Source of the DNA: Eubacterium sp. CAG:180 | GTDB lineage: Bacteria > Bacillota > Clostridia > Oscillospirales > Acutalibacteraceae | Assembly (NCBI GenBank): GCA_000432435.1 | Contig: HF993136.1 | Span: 90,626 to 154,625, forward strand | DNA: 64,000 nt | Direction: 5' to 3' | In this document: piece by piece, positions 9,316 through 17,735 of the stretch | Layout: each line of letters begins with the position of its first letter | Numbering within the stretch: position 1 is the first letter of the stretch | Notes under the pieces: model-generated | Databases searched by the model: none | The model's input: the letters and a program-made list of their open reading frames with translations, nothing else | Told to the model about the DNA's origin: nothing | Made by a program: the position numbers and the translations under genes

Positions 9316-9677
9316 TTTCCCTCTCCGTCAAAAGCATTTGTAATAAGGTTAATCTTTGCAACCTGATTTTTCTCAACGAACACCTCAGCGACATCAAATC
9401 TCGGTTGCAAATCAACATTGTGTGACGCAATATATAGCTTTGCCGCCGCTATTATCTTTTTCCTTTTAGAAAAAGTAACGGCGTCGGCAGGTGCGTACTT
9501 ATAATTTTCAGATCTCGTCTTAACCTCAACAAAGCATATATATTTGTTTTGCTTTGCAATTATGTCAATTTCTCCAAGACGGCATCGGTAATTGGCGGTA
9601 ATTATTTCATATCCGTTTTCACGCAGATATCTGCCGGCCGCAAGTTCACCGAGCTTTCCCGTAACAGCCTTATTCAC
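9312..9677 (-). CDS. yraN: YraN family endonuclease-like protein
   Basis: Small protein of the UPF0102/YraN family with a Holliday-junction-resolvase-like nuclease fold. Shows GKLGELAAGRYLRENGYEI, then NYRCRLGEIDIIA and CFVEVKTR, which contain the family's conserved E, D and E-x-K. 121 residues, typical length. Begins with GTG, supported by GGAGG eight bases upstream; the start overlaps the rnhB stop by four bases. The rnhB-yraN order is common in Firmicutes. Physiological role not settled for the family. Confidence 0.92.
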   Translation of the reverse strand: MNKAVTGKLGELAAGRYLRENGYEIITANYRCRLGEIDIIAKQNKYICFVEVKTRSENYKYAPADAVTFSKRKKIIAAAKLYIASHNVDLQPRFDVAEVFVEKNQVAKINLITNAFDGEGK

Positions 9678-10279
9678 CTTTTGTCCTCCAAATTTTTAAG
9701 GAAAGTCTTGCGGTGTACATCCGAAATGCCGTATTCTAAAAGCTTCTCATAATGGAGCTTGGTCCCGTAACCCTTGTGCTTTTTAAACTCGTATTGCGGA
9801 TACTTTTTATCAAGTTCAAGCATATATCTGTCACGCGTTACCTTGGCAAGGACCGACGCTGCCGCTATTGACATCGACTTGCCGTCGCCTTTAATAACGG
9901 TAACTTCGTTAATGCCCGTATGCGGCTTTTGATTTCCGTCTATCAGCGCCAAATCAGGTTTCACGCCAAGTTTTTCCACGGCGCGTTTCATAGCAAGGAA
10001 AGTTGCGTTAAGTATATTCATTTCGTCAATTTCCTTTTCGCTTGCAAAAGCGATACCGTAAGACACAGCCGTTTCTTTAATAACGTCATAGAGTGCCTCG
10101 CGCTTTTTTTCGGTCAGCTTTTTCGAGTCGTCAAGCCCGGGTATCACGGCTCCCACAGGCAGTATAACCGCAGCAGCACATACAGGTCCCGCAAGCGGTC
10201 CGCGTCCTGCTTCGTCCACTCCGCAAATACAGTTAAATCCATCGGAAATGTATTCTTTTTCAATCTCAAAATTCACCAT
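9674..10279 (-). CDS. rnhB: Ribonuclease HII
   Basis: Removes ribonucleotides and RNA from RNA:DNA hybrids. The catalytic acidic residues appear in GVDEAGRGPLAGP (Asp-Glu), in ALIDGN and later positions of the fold; HRKTF near the C-terminus also fits. 201 residues from the ATG, which shares one base with the rbgA stop (TGATG). A TTG one codon upstream is possible but unnecessary. Part of the rbgA-rnhB-yraN chain. Confidence 0.96.
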   Translation of the reverse strand: MVNFEIEKEYISDGFNCICGVDEAGRGPLAGPVCAAAVILPVGAVIPGLDDSKKLTEKKREALYDVIKETAVSYGIAFASEKEIDEMNILNATFLAMKRAVEKLGVKPDLALIDGNQKPHTGINEVTVIKGDGKSMSIAAASVLAKVTRDRYMLELDKKYPQYEFKKHKGYGTKLHYEKLLEYGISDVHRKTFLKNLEDKR

Positions 10280-11145
10280 CAATAAATTCCGTCCAAAGTA
10301 ATTTTTCCGAGCTTACCCCCACGGTACTCGTCGAGCAGCATTACGGAAGCTCTCTCGGTATCGACGACGCCGCCGCGCATAATCATACCGCGCTTTTTGC
10401 CTATAAGCTCAAGTATTTCATACGGTTCAAGCTCTTCAAAGTTTTCAATTTTATATCTTTCGGTGAGCCTTTCGGGATAAAAATCGCGCATAACGCGAAG
10501 AAAACGAACAGCAAGCGTTTCAATATCAACAACTTGATCTTTAACCGACCCGACAAAAGCTAATTTATCGCCGACTTCCGGATCTTCAAATTTAGGCCAC
10601 AAAACGCCCGGAGTATCCAGAAGCTCAAGCCCTCCGCCTATTGCAAACCATTGGTTATGCCTTGTAACTCCCGCTTTATCCGCAACCTCGGCTCGTTTTT
10701 TGCCGGCCATTTTGTTTATAAATGACGATTTGCCTGTATTGGGAATACCGACTACCATAAGACGTATTTGTCTACCGGCCATGCCTTTATCAATATTACT
10801 CTGTATTTTATCTTTGAGGACTTCATTTACAAGCGGAACAAATCGATTTAAGCCCTTACCGGTTTTACAATCAAGTGCCAAAGCATATATACCGTTTTGC
10901 CGAAAATATTCAAGCCATTTTTTTGTAGCCGCATCATCTGCGATATCACACTTATTAAGTATTGCTATATGCGGCTTTTCTCCGATTATTTCAGCAATTT
11001 CCGGATTTTGGCTGCTTCGCGGAATGCGAGCATCAAGTATTTCAACGACTGCATCAACAAGCGGCAGGCTTTCCTTTATCTTTCGGCGCGTTTTCGCCAT
11101 ATGCCCGGGAAACCATTGTACATTTTGTTTTATAGTATCATTCAT
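10279..11145 (-). CDS. rbgA: Ribosome biogenesis GTPase RbgA (YlqF)
   Basis: Circularly permuted GTPase needed for late 50S subunit assembly. The order of motifs is permuted: G4 NKCD (about residue 60) comes before G1 GIPNTGKSS (about 125) and G3 DTPG (about 170). The N-terminal WFPGHMAKTRR is typical. The start MNDTIKQ is favoured because GGTG lies six bases upstream; an ATG four codons earlier has poor spacing. The 5' end overlaps the signal peptidase gene. The order lepB-rbgA-rnhB matches B. subtilis. Confidence 0.96.
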   Translation of the reverse strand: MNDTIKQNVQWFPGHMAKTRRKIKESLPLVDAVVEILDARIPRSSQNPEIAEIIGEKPHIAILNKCDIADDAATKKWLEYFRQNGIYALALDCKTGKGLNRFVPLVNEVLKDKIQSNIDKGMAGRQIRLMVVGIPNTGKSSFINKMAGKKRAEVADKAGVTRHNQWFAIGGGLELLDTPGVLWPKFEDPEVGDKLAFVGSVKDQVVDIETLAVRFLRVMRDFYPERLTERYKIENFEELEPYEILELIGKKRGMIMRGGVVDTERASVMLLDEYRGGKLGKITLDGIY

Positions 11146-11686
11146 AACTAACACCATAGCTCGGCAAAAGCGTTTTATCCCCTACCCTGTAAAAAGCCTT
11201 GCCCATTATATATCTTTCATCAATAAGTCCGATTGATTTATAGCGACTGTCCGTAGAATGATTACGGTTATCACCCATTACAAAAACATATCCCTCAGGA
11301 ACCGTCAGCGGAAAATTCATATTGCCCTGCGTTAAAGTTTGCTCTCTTATATACGGTTCATATAAAACTTTGCCGTCAACCGTAACAGTACCCGCAGTCG
11401 CGTCCACATCAACAGTTTGACCGCCAACCGCTATGATTCTTTTAATAAGCACCTCATTATATTGATTGGGCTGAGATATTATAACAACATCACCGTACTT
11501 CGGCTGATATCCGGCAGCAGTAATAAAGACTCTGTCTCCGTTGTGAAACGAATCCAACATCGACGGGCCGTTAACCGAAGATATTTTAAACAGAAAAGTA
11601 AATATAAACGTTACCGCGATAATTGCGCTTACAAGCACCGAAGCAAAATCATAAATACCGCTTGCTCTTTTTTTGTTATTTTCCAT
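11138..11686 (-). CDS. lepB: Signal peptidase I (second of tandem pair)
   Basis: Membrane serine peptidase that cleaves Sec signal peptides. One N-terminal membrane segment, then the catalytic Ser in VNGPSMLDSF and the general-base Lys in LIKRIIAVGG, with MGDNRNHSTDSR box E. 182 residues, Gram-positive type. It overlaps the preceding signal peptidase gene by 11 bases and rbgA by a few bases, so the three are likely translated from one mRNA. The two peptidases are clearly homologous but not near-identical. Confidence 0.95.
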   Translation of the reverse strand: MENNKKRASGIYDFASVLVSAIIAVTFIFTFLFKISSVNGPSMLDSFHNGDRVFITAAGYQPKYGDVVIISQPNQYNEVLIKRIIAVGGQTVDVDATAGTVTVDGKVLYEPYIREQTLTQGNMNFPLTVPEGYVFVMGDNRNHSTDSRYKSIGLIDERYIMGKAFYRVGDKTLLPSYGVSYE

Positions 11687-12299
11687 TGCTATCTATCTTC
11701 CAATCTCCCACAGGGATTAATCTAAACTCAGCAACACCGAGAATATACCTCGTGTCTATAAATCCTATCACGGATGATCGACTGTCAAGCGAGTGATTTC
11801 TGTTGTCACCCATCACAAAAACACAGTTTTGCGGAACAGTCAACGGAAAAGATGTATCAAATGATCTCTCGGTTTTTTCCGCTATGTACGGCTCATCCGA
11901 GACAACTCCGTTAACAGTAACCTTACCTGTACGAAAATCAATATCAACTGTATCACCGGCAACAGCTATCACACGTTTTATAATAGGCTCATTCAGCTTG
12001 TTTGGCTGCGTCACAACCACTATTTCCCCACGGTTTATTTTTGTATTAACAGCGCGCACCGCAAGCCAATCGCCGTTATGTAAGGTCGGTTCCATAGATT
12101 GCCCACTCACACCGACGAGTCTGAAAAGAAAAGCAAATATCACAAAAATAGCAAGCAGAGCATATATAACCGAATCGAACCAATCAAATACAGCCTTTAT
12201 GTGCTTTGTGTGTGCCGCCGGAGCTCTGCAAAGCTCACGATAATCGACTTCGAACTGCTCTACTTTTCTCAAAAAACTCACCAACTTACATTTTAGCAT
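11676..12299 (-). CDS. lepB: Signal peptidase I (first of tandem pair)
   Basis: Same catalytic layout as its neighbour: membrane segment, Ser in VSGQSMEPTLHNGD, Lys in IIKRVIAVAGD, box E MGDNRNHSLDSR. The reading frame runs upstream into rplS, but a terminator and a promoter lie between, so the start must be at or below the ATG given here. That ATG would begin almost at the predicted transcript start; a TTG nine codons in (residue 10) has GGTGAG at good spacing and may be the real start. The N-terminal ~45 residues before the membrane segment are unusual for the family. Confidence 0.9.
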   Translation of the reverse strand: MLKCKLVSFLRKVEQFEVDYRELCRAPAAHTKHIKAVFDWFDSVIYALLAIFVIFAFLFRLVGVSGQSMEPTLHNGDWLAVRAVNTKINRGEIVVVTQPNKLNEPIIKRVIAVAGDTVDIDFRTGKVTVNGVVSDEPYIAEKTERSFDTSFPLTVPQNCVFVMGDNRNHSLDSRSSVIGFIDTRYILGVAEFRLIPVGDWKIDSNGK

Positions 12300-12307
12300 T
12301 ATCAAAT

Positions 12308-12336
12308 ATTTTACAACAAAAACGCTGAAAAAGCAA
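12308..12336 (-). promoter_or_regulatory. Promoter for tandem signal peptidase operon
   Basis: TTGCTT and TAAAAT on the reverse strand with an exact 17-base spacer, just after the rplS terminator. The predicted transcript start is one or two bases before the upstream ATG. Confidence 0.55.
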
Positions 12337-12343
12337 AGCATTT

Positions 12344-12376
12344 TAAAAAAAATAAAGGGCGGCAAAAAGCCACCCT
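12344..12376 (-). terminator. Terminator of rplS
   Basis: Reverse strand: 8-base stem around a T5 loop, followed by a T-rich run. Lies 15 bases after the rplS stop. Confidence 0.85.
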
Positions 12377-12390
12377 CTTTTTCAATCAGC

Positions 12391-12732
12391 TTATATACGC
12401 TCTTTAACCTTAGCAGCCTTACCGACTCTGTCACGAAGATAATAAAGCTTGCTTCTGCGTACCTTACCGGTTCTGACAAGTTCTACCTTAGCAACGTTGG
12501 GAGAATTTACAGGGAATACTCTCTCAATACCAACACCGTAAGAAATACGACGAACGGTAAACGTCTCAGAAACACCGCTGCCCTTGCGAGCTATTATAGT
12601 ACCTTCAAAAACCTGAATTCTTTCTCTTTCGCCCTCGCGAATCTTAACGTGTACCTTTACAACGTCGCCTACTTTGATATGAGGGCGTTCTTCCTTAATC
12701 ATACCATCGGTAATAACTTTTAATGCGTCCAT
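12391..12732 (-). CDS. rplS: 50S ribosomal protein L19
   Basis: Structural protein at the 30S-50S interface. The sequence has the L19 signatures GDVVKVHVKIREG, IQVFEGTIIARKGSG, ETFTVRRISYGVGIERVFP and a lysine-rich end around RRSKLYYLRD. 113 residues, normal. AGGAGG lies six bases before the ATG. Transcribed alone, between its own promoter-leader and a terminator, not with rimM-trmD as in many Firmicutes. Confidence 0.98.
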   Translation of the reverse strand: MDALKVITDGMIKEERPHIKVGDVVKVHVKIREGERERIQVFEGTIIARKGSGVSETFTVRRISYGVGIERVFPVNSPNVAKVELVRTGKVRRSKLYYLRDRVGKAAKVKERI

Positions 12733-12850
12733 AATGTCCTCCTAATTTTTATCAGACGTTCGTGCACTAAATACAAATGCAGAGGACCGTCAGCTTTAAT
12801 GTTGCCATTAACTGCCGTTAGTGTTTATAAAAACCCAACGCACAAAATGC
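12733..12850 (-). promoter_or_regulatory. rplS 5' leader, candidate L19 leader
   Basis: About 118 untranslated bases between the predicted transcript start and rplS. Firmicutes rplS genes often carry an autoregulatory L19 leader (Rfam L19_leader); this one has the right position and length, with short complementary segments (CGTT...AACG) near its 5' end. I could not verify the covariance model, so the family assignment is inference. Confidence 0.4.
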
Positions 12851-12856
12851 TTATAT

Positions 12857-12885
12857 ATATTATCACATTGTTTTTCTAAAAGCAA
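12857..12885 (-). promoter_or_regulatory. rplS promoter
   Basis: TTGCTT and TAATAT on the reverse strand, 17-base spacer, about 125 bases before the rplS start. Confidence 0.6.
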
Positions 12886-12926
12886 GCATTTTTTAAATGA
12901 TTATAAAATTTATTGTTTAAAAAATA

Positions 12927-13586
12927 TTATTCAAAGCTTTTGAGATCTTCGGTCATCATTTTTTGCTTTAATATTTCGCAAAAATCGACATCATCTCCGA
13001 GCTTAAGCGCGTCAACAAAAAGATTTGGATTGATGTTATTTTTACTGCCTGCCGTAAGTACTACAGTAAGCACCGTCTTATCATTTAAAGAAATAACGCT
13101 GTAAGAATTGACGAACTCTTTCAGATTGATTGTTTTCAGCACTTTTCTCTTCCCTTGTTTTCCCATCTTTTCGGCAAGCAGTTCATCGCATAACAGTTTC
13201 TCTTCTATTTCATTTTTTATCTTTTCGTTTTTTCTTGTGTGGAACGTAATTTTATATTCGGCAAAAGCTATGTCGTTTGCTTTGTAAACCGGCACGGCAA
13301 CATTAGTTATTCTGATACCGTCAGGCAAATTAACATTCAGTCTGTTTTTAACCTCCTCAAAGCCCATTTCCTCCGTTAGCCTGATATCCATGGATTCACA
13401 CAAGCTTTCAACTCCGAGAGTCAACGGTAAAGCGAACGTAATAAAAAGGTGCGGATTAAAGCCCTCCGTATACCATGCGGGTATCGCCGCACGTTTTATG
13501 GCACGCGTCATACAACGCATAAGATCAAGATGCGATATGTATTTCGTCATACCTGTTTTTTCAAAAAAGACTCTAACATTTTGCAT
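12927..13586 (-). CDS. TIGR03936 / DUF2344 radical-SAM-linked protein
   Basis: Member of the DUF2344 family that is encoded next to, or fused with, the large radical SAM protein directly upstream. Characteristic start: VRVFFEKTGMTKYISHLDLMR, followed by FNPHLFITFALPLTLGVES. 219 residues. The start MQNVRVFF is chosen for GGAGGA upstream. It overlaps the radical SAM gene by 14 bases. Biochemical role unknown; by its partner it may help in an rRNA or tRNA modification. Confidence 0.88.
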   Translation of the reverse strand: MQNVRVFFEKTGMTKYISHLDLMRCMTRAIKRAAIPAWYTEGFNPHLFITFALPLTLGVESLCESMDIRLTEEMGFEEVKNRLNVNLPDGIRITNVAVPVYKANDIAFAEYKITFHTRKNEKIKNEIEEKLLCDELLAEKMGKQGKRKVLKTINLKEFVNSYSVISLNDKTVLTVVLTAGSKNNINPNLFVDALKLGDDVDFCEILKQKMMTEDLKSFE

Positions 13587-15417
13587 CGCATTTTCCTCCG
13601 TTAAGCTTTGCTGCACCGCAGGCGGCGCACTTTTGTCTGCAATTTGGAGTTGTAACGCTCATATGCGCTTTCTTATTTTCATCAATAAGAAATTCTTTTC
13701 TTATACCGTAATCAAGATGGTCCCATGGAAGGATCTCATCATACTCACGTTTACGATTAGCATAAAACGAAGGATTGACGCCGCACTCTTCGAACGCTTT
13801 CATCCATTTATCGAAATCGAAAAATTCATCCCAGCTGTCGAATTTACAACCTTTTTTCCATGCGGAATAAATAACGTCACAGATTTTTCGGTCACCGCGA
13901 GCCAAAACGCCCTCAAGAAAACTTGTGGGAGACTGATGCCATGACACCTGAATTTTTTTTGAATGTACGGAAGACAACAAATGCTTTTGTTTTTCGACGA
14001 GCATATCCATGGTATCTTGCGGTTCCCACTGAAAAGGAGTGTGCGGCTTCGGAACAAATGAGGCTACACTTATGCTGACGGTAACACCTTTGCCTTTAGG
14101 CTTATTTGGATTACTGTAATAAAGCTCAACCACCTTTTGAGCAAGCTCGGCTATTCCTGCGATATCGTCAAGAGTTTCCGTTGGCAAGCCCATCATAAAA
14201 TACAGCTTTACGGCAGTCCATCCGCCTGCAAAAGCCTTTTCACAAGTGTTTATAACCTCTTTTTCCGTTACGTTTTTGTTAATGGCATCACGCAATCTTT
14301 GCGTACCGGCTTCCGGCGCAAACGTAAGACCGCTGCGACGGATTTTTTTAAGCTCGTCCATAAGTTCATCAGAAAAATTATCGACTCTGAGCGAAGGGAG
14401 CGAAACATTTATATTTTCTTTTAGCGCCCAAGAAAACATTTCCGGTATCAACTTGTCTATTCCCGTATAGTCGCTTGTACTGAGCGAACAAAGTGATATT
14501 TCATCATATCCGGTGGAGTCACAAAGTCTTTTGGCCTGACGGTTTGCGGTTTCGTAGTTTTTTTCACGAATCGGACGATAGATAAACCCTGCCTGACAAA
14601 ATCTGCAGCCTCGAATACATCCGCGAAAAATCTCGCAAACAGCTCGGTCATGCACAACATCAATAAACGGCACAACAAACCTGTCAGGATAATAAACCTT
14701 GTCAAGATCACTGATAATACGTTTTTTTACTCGTTTCGGTGCAGTGGCTTTATTCTCAATATTTTTAACCGTACCATCGGCGTTATAACTTACATCATAC
14801 AGTGACGGTACATATACGCCCTGTATTTTGGCCGCTTCACATAAAAATTCATATTTATCCGAGCCCATTTCCTTGTGTTTTTCCAAAAGGTCAATAAGCT
14901 CGTTTGTAACCTCTTCGCCCTCTCCGAGCATAAACAAATCAATAAAATCCGCTATAGGCTCCGGATTGCAGGCGCAGGGACCCCCGGCCACCACAAGCGG
15001 AGTGAGACTTTTTCTGTCCTTACTTTTAACCGAAATGCCGCCCAAATCCAACATATTAAGAATATTAGTATAACTCAACTCATACTGCAGCGTAAATCCT
15101 ATCATATCAAATTCGGACAAGCTGTCGCCGCTTTCAAGAGCGAACAGAGGAACATTGTTTCTTCTCATCTCCTCTTCCATATCCACCCAAGGAGCAAAGA
15201 CTCGCTCACACCATGCATCTTCGCGTTCATTAACAAGGCTGTAAAGTATTTTCATACCGAGATGTGACATACCTATTTCATAGTTGTCCGGAAAGCAAAA
15301 GGCATACCTGAATTTAATTTTACTTTTATCTTTTACAACGCTGTTTACTTCGCCGCCGATATATCGTGCCGGCTTTTGCACTTTTTGCAAAAGAAACTCT
15401 TGTTTTTTTGACAGCAT
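13573..15417 (-). CDS. TIGR03960 family B12-binding-type radical SAM protein
   Basis: 614 residues. The N-terminal half resembles a B12-binding/Rossmann region, and the radical SAM core carries C-x3-C-x2-C in CIRGCRFCQAG with FRG upstream, followed by LCSLSTSDYTG and TFAPEAGTQRLRD. Cysteine-rich C-terminus (CRQKCAACGAAKLNGGKC). The start MLSKKQEF is chosen because GAGG lies six bases before it; an upstream extension of 19 codons looks non-coding. Paired with DUF2344 in most Clostridia. Reaction unknown. Confidence 0.9.
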   Translation of the reverse strand: MLSKKQEFLLQKVQKPARYIGGEVNSVVKDKSKIKFRYAFCFPDNYEIGMSHLGMKILYSLVNEREDAWCERVFAPWVDMEEEMRRNNVPLFALESGDSLSEFDMIGFTLQYELSYTNILNMLDLGGISVKSKDRKSLTPLVVAGGPCACNPEPIADFIDLFMLGEGEEVTNELIDLLEKHKEMGSDKYEFLCEAAKIQGVYVPSLYDVSYNADGTVKNIENKATAPKRVKKRIISDLDKVYYPDRFVVPFIDVVHDRAVCEIFRGCIRGCRFCQAGFIYRPIREKNYETANRQAKRLCDSTGYDEISLCSLSTSDYTGIDKLIPEMFSWALKENINVSLPSLRVDNFSDELMDELKKIRRSGLTFAPEAGTQRLRDAINKNVTEKEVINTCEKAFAGGWTAVKLYFMMGLPTETLDDIAGIAELAQKVVELYYSNPNKPKGKGVTVSISVASFVPKPHTPFQWEPQDTMDMLVEKQKHLLSSVHSKKIQVSWHQSPTSFLEGVLARGDRKICDVIYSAWKKGCKFDSWDEFFDFDKWMKAFEECGVNPSFYANRKREYDEILPWDHLDYGIRKEFLIDENKKAHMSVTTPNCRQKCAACGAAKLNGGKCDAKC

Positions 15418-15483
15418 ACCATACCTCATAAAAATTAGTAGAGATATCATACAACAAATGCAGATTTTATGCAACCGCTAAGC

Positions 15484-16092
15484 TTATTTTAACCCTTTAA
15501 AAACAAGAAGAATCAAAAGATAAACAGACAACAATAACAACGAAAAATTATATCTGCTTTTTACAAGCGTCAAAAATCCCGCCACCGTAAGCGGAATTAA
15601 AACAACAAGCGACGTAACACATAATATTATTTCGGATTTTTCGACAGAAAATCTTTTCAAAAGCACACACTCGAGTATTCTGCCGCCATCAAGCCCCGAC
15701 ACAGGCAAAAGGTTAAACAAAGCAAGTGCAGCATTTATAGCAACAACCGAAAACAAAGCTTGATTATCTCTGTAATTAAGATAGAACAACAGTGCACATA
15801 CACAAATCGCTATATTCACAAAAGGACCGCAAAAAGCGGTAATTATTTCGTTTTTATAATTTAGCTTAATATCGTTACGACGCAAAACGGTGAGACCGAA
15901 AAGGCCAAAACAGATTTTCTGCGGACGTTCTCCTAAAAGCAAAAGTGAAAAAACATGTCCGCCCTCGTGGAGAATTCCCGAGAGGACGGACAATTGCACC
16001 TGCGGTCCGACATCAAAACACAAAAGTGCTGCAACAGATGCCGCGAACAAAAAGCCGATTTTAATTTCGGTATCTTTAATAAAAAAAGACAT
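15484..16092 (-). CDS. M50 intramembrane metalloprotease, SpoIVFB-like
   Basis: Polytopic site-2-protease family member. The zinc motif HEGGH (H-E-x-x-H) is in the second hydrophobic segment and the third ligand Asp in SGLDGGRILE. 202 residues, similar to SpoIVFB, which cleaves pro-sigma-K in the mother cell. Its start shares one base with the stop of the M23 gene upstream, matching the spoIVFA-spoIVFB arrangement of Bacillus. With bofA 1.4 kb upstream on the same strand, a sigma-K processing role is likely, though general M50 proteins are similar in sequence. Confidence 0.85.
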   Translation of the reverse strand: MSFFIKDTEIKIGFLFAASVAALLCFDVGPQVQLSVLSGILHEGGHVFSLLLLGERPQKICFGLFGLTVLRRNDIKLNYKNEIITAFCGPFVNIAICVCALLFYLNYRDNQALFSVVAINAALALFNLLPVSGLDGGRILECVLLKRFSVEKSEIILCVTSLVVLIPLTVAGFLTLVKSRYNFSLLLLSVYLLILLVFKGLK

Positions 16093-16949
16093 CAGATATC
16101 AAGTATCCAAACAGGGTTGCACCACAACCCGTTTATTTTGAGTTCAAAATGGAGATGCGGTCCTGTAGCCTGCCCGGTCATGCCTGCAAGCGCAATGATG
16201 TCGCCTGCCGAAACGATGTCACCTTCCGAAACAAAAAGCTCTTTGCAGTGGCAATAAACAGTTTCGACATTATCTGAATGAGAAATAACAACATAGTTGC
16301 CGCGAAGCTTGGATTCCTGTGCTTTTATGACGGTTCCGCCGAAGGTCGCTCTTATAGGCGTACCCTCACGCACCGCCAAATCGAGTCCGGTGTGAAAGCC
16401 ATATTCCTCCGTAACAGGATTTACACGATAGCCGAATTTTGATGTGATTTTTGCATTTTCTACCGGCATTACAGCTTTTTGAGACATGCTTACCGGCGCA
16501 AATGATGTTTTTTCTTTTGCGGTCAATATATCCTCTCCGCCGATTCCGGTAAGCTCGTTATCATCATACGAAGCAAGTGAGAAAGCTTCTTGGCTATACG
16601 ATTCGGTTTCGTCATTTTTTTTGACTTTGTCGGTATCGTTTACAGGCTCAAAAACAAAATCGGCAGATTTTTTTATGCTTTTTACAACCTCCGCAAACGG
16701 AATATCGGTAGATGAAATATTATAATAGGACTCACGAAGAAATAAAAAGACAGACGATTGAGTTTTAAACATTATAAGCATAAAAATTCCTATTGCAATA
16801 CAGAGTATAATTTGCACCTTCAAAACAGGCAACAAAAAGTCTGTTTTCACTTTGGGTTCCCCGGACTCGTGTCCTCTTCGGTATTCACAATAATCGTATT
16901 TTTTGCCGGAGGCGATACCGTTAGGCTCATGCTCGTAAGCGTTATACAT
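16092..16949 (-). CDS. M23 (LytM) family membrane protein, SpoIVFA-like
   Basis: Cytoplasmic ~35 residues, one membrane segment (about 43-62), a linker, and a C-terminal M23 domain from about residue 170. The zinc and catalytic residues are all present: GFHTGLDLAV (H-x3-D), VYCHCKEL (His) and PHLHFEL (H-x-H). SpoIVFA holds SpoIVFB and BofA together in the forespore membrane in Bacillus; the coupling to an M50 gene supports the same role. The complete metal site means it could also be an active endopeptidase. 285 residues. Confidence 0.82.
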   Translation of the reverse strand: MYNAYEHEPNGIASGKKYDYCEYRRGHESGEPKVKTDFLLPVLKVQIILCIAIGIFMLIMFKTQSSVFLFLRESYYNISSTDIPFAEVVKSIKKSADFVFEPVNDTDKVKKNDETESYSQEAFSLASYDDNELTGIGGEDILTAKEKTSFAPVSMSQKAVMPVENAKITSKFGYRVNPVTEEYGFHTGLDLAVREGTPIRATFGGTVIKAQESKLRGNYVVISHSDNVETVYCHCKELFVSEGDIVSAGDIIALAGMTGQATGPHLHFELKINGLWCNPVWILDI

Positions 16950-16979
16950 TTAAATCACCCGATAATGTATATTAAAGCA

Positions 16980-17014
16980 AAAAAAGAAAAATGCCTTTTC
17001 ATTTTGAAAAGACA
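16980..17014 (-). terminator. Terminator after small membrane protein gene
   Basis: Reverse strand: 10-base stem (one G-U), short AAAAT-like loop, then a T-rich run. Separates the 54-aa gene from the SpoIVFA-like gene. Confidence 0.7.
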
Positions 17015-17027
17015 TTTAAAGTAAATT

Positions 17028-17192
17028 TCATTTATTAAAATTATATTCTTCTGTCAAACATCCGGCTATAACACCCGATTCAAAGGTGCGGTGATTTGCT
17101 ATATAATCAATCGTCCCGAAAACAAGCATTAAAGACACCGCAAAAGCAAGTACTATCAAAAATATTGCTTTGAACTTGTTTTTTGGCCCCAT
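17028..17192 (-). CDS. 54-aa single-pass membrane protein
   Basis: Short reading frame of 54 codons starting MGPKNKFKAIF. GAGGAG lies six bases before the ATG, an almost ideal site, and the product has a lysine-rich N-terminus followed by one hydrophobic helix (about residues 9-27) and a ~25-residue polar tail. It ends 14 bases before a terminator. Not recognised as a known family. Position between bofA and the SpoIVFA-like gene hints at a sporulation role, which is inference. Confidence 0.6.
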   Translation of the reverse strand: MGPKNKFKAIFLIVLAFAVSLMLVFGTIDYIANHRTFESGVIAGCLTEEYNFNK

Positions 17193-17345
17193 AGGCTACT
17201 CCTCATATACAAAATATTAAGAAAATAATACCATTTCAAATAATCACAGTCAACACAAATCAGGCAAAAAAATAACACCCGGCTAAAGCGGATGCTATAA
17301 AAACGGTACTTTTTGCTTACGAATAAATTAAAGTCCTGTTTAAAA

Positions 17346-17421
17346 TGGTGGACGTTAACGGACTCGAACCGCTGACCCTTCGCACGTCAAGCGAATGCTC
17401 TACCAACTGAGCTAAACGTCC
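17346..17421 (-). tRNA. tRNA-Val (GAC)
   Basis: 76 nt including encoded CCA. Seven-pair acceptor GGACGTT/AACGTCC, D arm with AGCTCAGTTGGTAGAGC, anticodon loop TTGACGT (GAC), T loop TTCGAGT. Confidence 0.95.
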
Positions 17422-17477
17422 ATATCGGCGACGGGTGTTATTATACAATATGCATCAATAAAAATCAAGAGGTTTTT

Positions 17478-17735
17478 CTATATTTTAAAAAGTGTATCGG
17501 TTATAAGCAGCATTACGGTTCCAGGCAGTCCGCCGAGGCCGCACACACCGAGTGAAAAAGCATTAACACTTAAATGCACACCGAAAAATCCCCCGATAAA
17601 ATTTGCAGCTATAAGCGAGGCTATACCCTGTAAAGCCGTCATGAAAAGCGATAATAAAAATTTCTTTGTGCGGAACATCGAAATAATTATGATAAAACCG
17701 AATATACCGAGAACAATATATATTGCAGTTGTCAT
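17478..17735 (-). CDS. bofA: Pro-sigma-K processing inhibitor BofA family protein
   Basis: 85-residue membrane protein with three hydrophobic stretches and the BofA signature toward its end: NFIGGFFGVHLSVNAFS then GLGGLPGTVMLLI. BofA inhibits the SpoIVFB protease until the forespore signal arrives. GGGGAG precedes the ATG. Encoded upstream, on the same strand, of the SpoIVFA/SpoIVFB-like pair, separated by tRNA-Val and a 54-aa membrane gene. The grouping strengthens all three assignments. Confidence 0.88.
   Translation of the reverse strand: MTTAIYIVLGIFGFIIIISMFRTKKFLLSLFMTALQGIASLIAANFIGGFFGVHLSVNAFSLGVCGLGGLPGTVMLLITDTLFKI

Noticed and set aside
12300..12479. Upstream extension of the first signal peptidase into rplS
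   Set aside because: It would span the rplS terminator and the predicted promoter; the coding start must lie downstream.
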